A stretch of 7,456 nucleotides of DNA from Planctomycetaceae bacterium (GTDB taxonomy: Bacteria > Planctomycetota > MHYJ01 > SBBU01), in contig SBBU01000258.1 of the NCBI GenBank assembly GCA_005239585.1, positions 1 through 7,456 of the forward strand, in the 5' to 3' direction. The position numbers were made by a program, and so were the translations under genes. A model generated the notes under the pieces. The model saw only the letters and a program-made list of their open reading frames with translations, was not told the origin of the DNA and searched no databases. Position 1 is the stretch's first letter. Every line of letters starts with the position of its first letter. Shown here one piece after another: positions 6,156-7,456 of the stretch.

Positions 6156-7211
6156 CTACTTGTGATGTGAAAGCTCTGGAATAGTAACATCAAAGTTTAC
6201 TATTGCTGTTTCTCCCTTACTGACTTGAATTTCTTTTTTTGGAAAATCTTCATCCAAAAATGAGGGAGGATCTTTGATTTTTTCAGCAAAATAATCTTGC
6301 CGTAATTTCATACGGATATTCTTTCTTACATCAAGTATCTCTACCCTGTATTTTGCTGGCGGTAAATCAAATGCTTTATATTGTCCTCTTTCATCCGCAG
6401 CAATCCAACAGAGAATATCACAGCCATCTATTGGCTCAAGAGAATAAACCAATATGGATGCCAATGACACAGGCTTCTCATTCAATTTCACACAACCTTT
6501 TATTGAAACTATAGATGTGTCTATGCTATTTAAAGTAAAATCGATATTTACCTTCTCTCTGTTCGGATCCAAACTACCAATCTTTTTTCTCTTACCTTGC
6601 ATACCATCACTGTTTGGCCCTACAGTTCTTACTCCAACACTTACCGGCAACACGGCGCTCAATCGCTCAAATTTATATTTTCCTTCTTTATCAGCTTGTA
6701 CTTCAAATTGTATCACCGTTACGTCATCTTCTACAGGGCCTCCTTGCTCTCTCTGAGTTTTTTTATCCTGGGTTGCTACCACAGTGACATTCTGTTTAAC
6801 AAATTCTTCGGGACCAACTAGTGTCACTTTTCCAGAAAGAGAAGCGGCAGGGGGTAAAGAAATCGAAAATTCATTCATTTTATCCTTCAAAATTAGCATT
6901 GGTAGAGATTCAATAGCAAACGCTTTTGGCGCCTCCAGTATGCTTATCAGATACTTGCCTAGCCTTAGTTTATGGTACAGTATTTCACCTTTTGCATTAC
7001 TTTCACCCTCCTGAAGAAGGCCATCCGTAACACTCATTCCGTTTGGAATATAACGTTCAGCAATTCTTACCTTGATCCCTTTAAGAGGTTTGTTTTGCAA
7101 GGCGTCAACAACTTGAACTCTGAGCGTTGCCTCTTTGGTATTATCTTGAATAAAATGACAATTAACATTTACGACGATATTAAATATAGCAAGTAGCATT
7201 AAACATCTCAT
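6156..7211 (-). CDS. Secreted protein with three carboxypeptidase-regulatory-like beta-sandwich repeats
   Basis: Function is unknown; the protein appears exported. Starting at ATG 7211 gives 351 residues with an N-terminal signal-like segment MRCLMLLAIFNIVVNVNC. The cysteine could invite a lipoprotein call, but the residues before it (VNVN) do not match a lipobox. Three repeats follow, at about residues 28-120, 123-228 and 234-343. Each has an opening beta strand (RVQVVDA, LSGKVTLVG, SIKGCVKLNEKPV) and a later D-x-x-G-x-Y or equivalent turn (NAKGEILYHKL, DKEGKYKFERL, DERGQYKAFDL). The first and third also have a G/A-K-Y-x-(I/V) strand. This is the pattern of carboxypeptidase-regulatory-like and Cna-B-like folds, usually adhesion or cell-surface scaffolds. 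No enzyme motif or C-terminal anchor is visible. A TTG at 7247 would add 12 residues; ATG was preferred because it places the hydrophobic segment at the N-terminus. No clear Shine-Dalgarno sequence precedes either start. Confidence 0.75.
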   Translation of the reverse strand: MRCLMLLAIFNIVVNVNCHFIQDNTKEATLRVQVVDALQNKPLKGIKVRIAERYIPNGMSVTDGLLQEGESNAKGEILYHKLRLGKYLISILEAPKAFAIESLPMLILKDKMNEFSISLPPAASLSGKVTLVGPEEFVKQNVTVVATQDKKTQREQGGPVEDDVTVIQFEVQADKEGKYKFERLSAVLPVSVGVRTVGPNSDGMQGKRKKIGSLDPNREKVNIDFTLNSIDTSIVSIKGCVKLNEKPVSLASILVYSLEPIDGCDILCWIAADERGQYKAFDLPPAKYRVEILDVRKNIRMKLRQDYFAEKIKDPPSFLDEDFPKKEIQVSKGETAIVNFDVTIPELSHHK

Positions 7212-7254
7212 ACTATAACATCTTACAACTATCACATGAAAAAGCAAGATGCTA

Positions 7255-7456
7255 TTATCTCAACAACTCTTCAGCTCTTTTCTCCGACTCTTCAATAAAA
7301 GCTTTGCCGCTTAAATCAGGTCCACCAGGTAACAGTTTTAATAGTTTTCCAACATCTATTAACCTGAAACGGGCGTCAATGCAATTATGATAGCTTACAA
7401 AACCTTGTTTAGCAAGTCGCAGAAGCGTATATTTTTGAAAAAAGGTCTTTCTACCA
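7255..7456 (-). CDS. C-terminal fragment of an unidentified protein, possible HTH (5' end outside window)
   Basis: An open frame enters from the right edge and stops at TAA 7257-7255, giving the last 66 residues of a protein. The segment TLLRLAKQGFVSYHNC followed by ARFRLIDVGKLLKLL resembles the second half of an excisionase/MerR-like helix-turn-helix. In that fold an R-x-A-x-x-G turn is followed by a basic strand (RFR) and a helix starting with D-V. The tail is charged and helical (EESEKRAEELLR). The stop lies 43 bases before the ATG of the downstream secreted-protein gene, so the two may be co-transcribed. The frame is well supported by its uninterrupted length to the edge; the HTH reading is a guess from pattern only. 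Confidence 0.6.
   Translation of the reverse strand, partial: GRKTFFQKYTLLRLAKQGFVSYHNCIDARFRLIDVGKLLKLLPGGPDLSGKAFIEESEKRAEELLR

Noticed and set aside
6149..6164. ACAAGT/ACTTGT hairpin at the end of the secreted-protein gene as a terminator
   Set aside because: The stem is only six AT-rich pairs, overlaps the stop codon and is not followed by a T-run on the transcribed strand.
7155..7211. Lipoprotein signal on the secreted protein
   Set aside because: The cysteine is preceded by V-N-V-N, which does not fit a lipobox; an ordinary signal peptide or a membrane anchor is more likely.
7212..7247. TTG start at 7247 for the secreted protein
   Set aside because: It would put 12 extra residues before the signal-like segment and has no better ribosome binding site than the ATG at 7211.
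1..7456. CRISPR array, insertion sequence, tRNA or rRNA
   Set aside because: No regularly spaced repeats, transposase frame, terminal inverted repeats or RNA-gene hallmarks were seen.

Overview
The window is 7,456 bases from what looks like a diderm (Gram-negative type) bacterium of moderate to low GC. Every convincing gene is on the minus strand, so transcription runs from high to low coordinates. I lean towards Planctomycetota, possibly an anammox-like lineage. The hints are the mix of a secreted multi-repeat beta-sandwich protein, a FapA/DUF342 protein and an unusual BCCP, but this is a weak impression and not a phylogenetic result.

Layout in transcription order: (1) the last 66 codons of an unidentified gene at the right edge, with an excisionase-like helix-turn-helix flavour; (2) a secreted protein made of three carboxypeptidase-regulatory-like beta-sandwich repeats; (3) a 167-base intergenic region with a short perfect palindrome and a G-rich ribosome binding site; (4) accB, the biotin carboxyl carrier protein of acetyl-CoA carboxylase, with no accC after it; (5) a FapA (DUF342) family protein 33 bases downstream; (6) a membrane-anchored PAS/HATPase protein whose start overlaps the fapA stop by 4 bases (ATGA); (7) a 187-base gap with two hairpins, a tiny ORF and a near-consensus sigma70 promoter; (8) dnaE, the alpha subunit of DNA polymerase III. 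The first 869 codons of dnaE fill positions 2607 down to 1 and the gene leaves the window.

DnaE and AccB are core replication and fatty-acid synthesis proteins. The fapA/kinase pair between them is the least ordinary part. The kinase keeps a complete ATP-binding domain but has no histidine in the segment where the phosphoacceptor helix should be, and no response regulator lies next to it. A second notable point is that the best promoter in the window (TTGACA, 17 bases, TAGAAT) overlaps the ATG assigned to dnaE. This suggests either that the real start is the GTG at codon 4 on a leaderless message, or that the promoter serves something else. I see no mobile element, CRISPR array, tRNA or rRNA.
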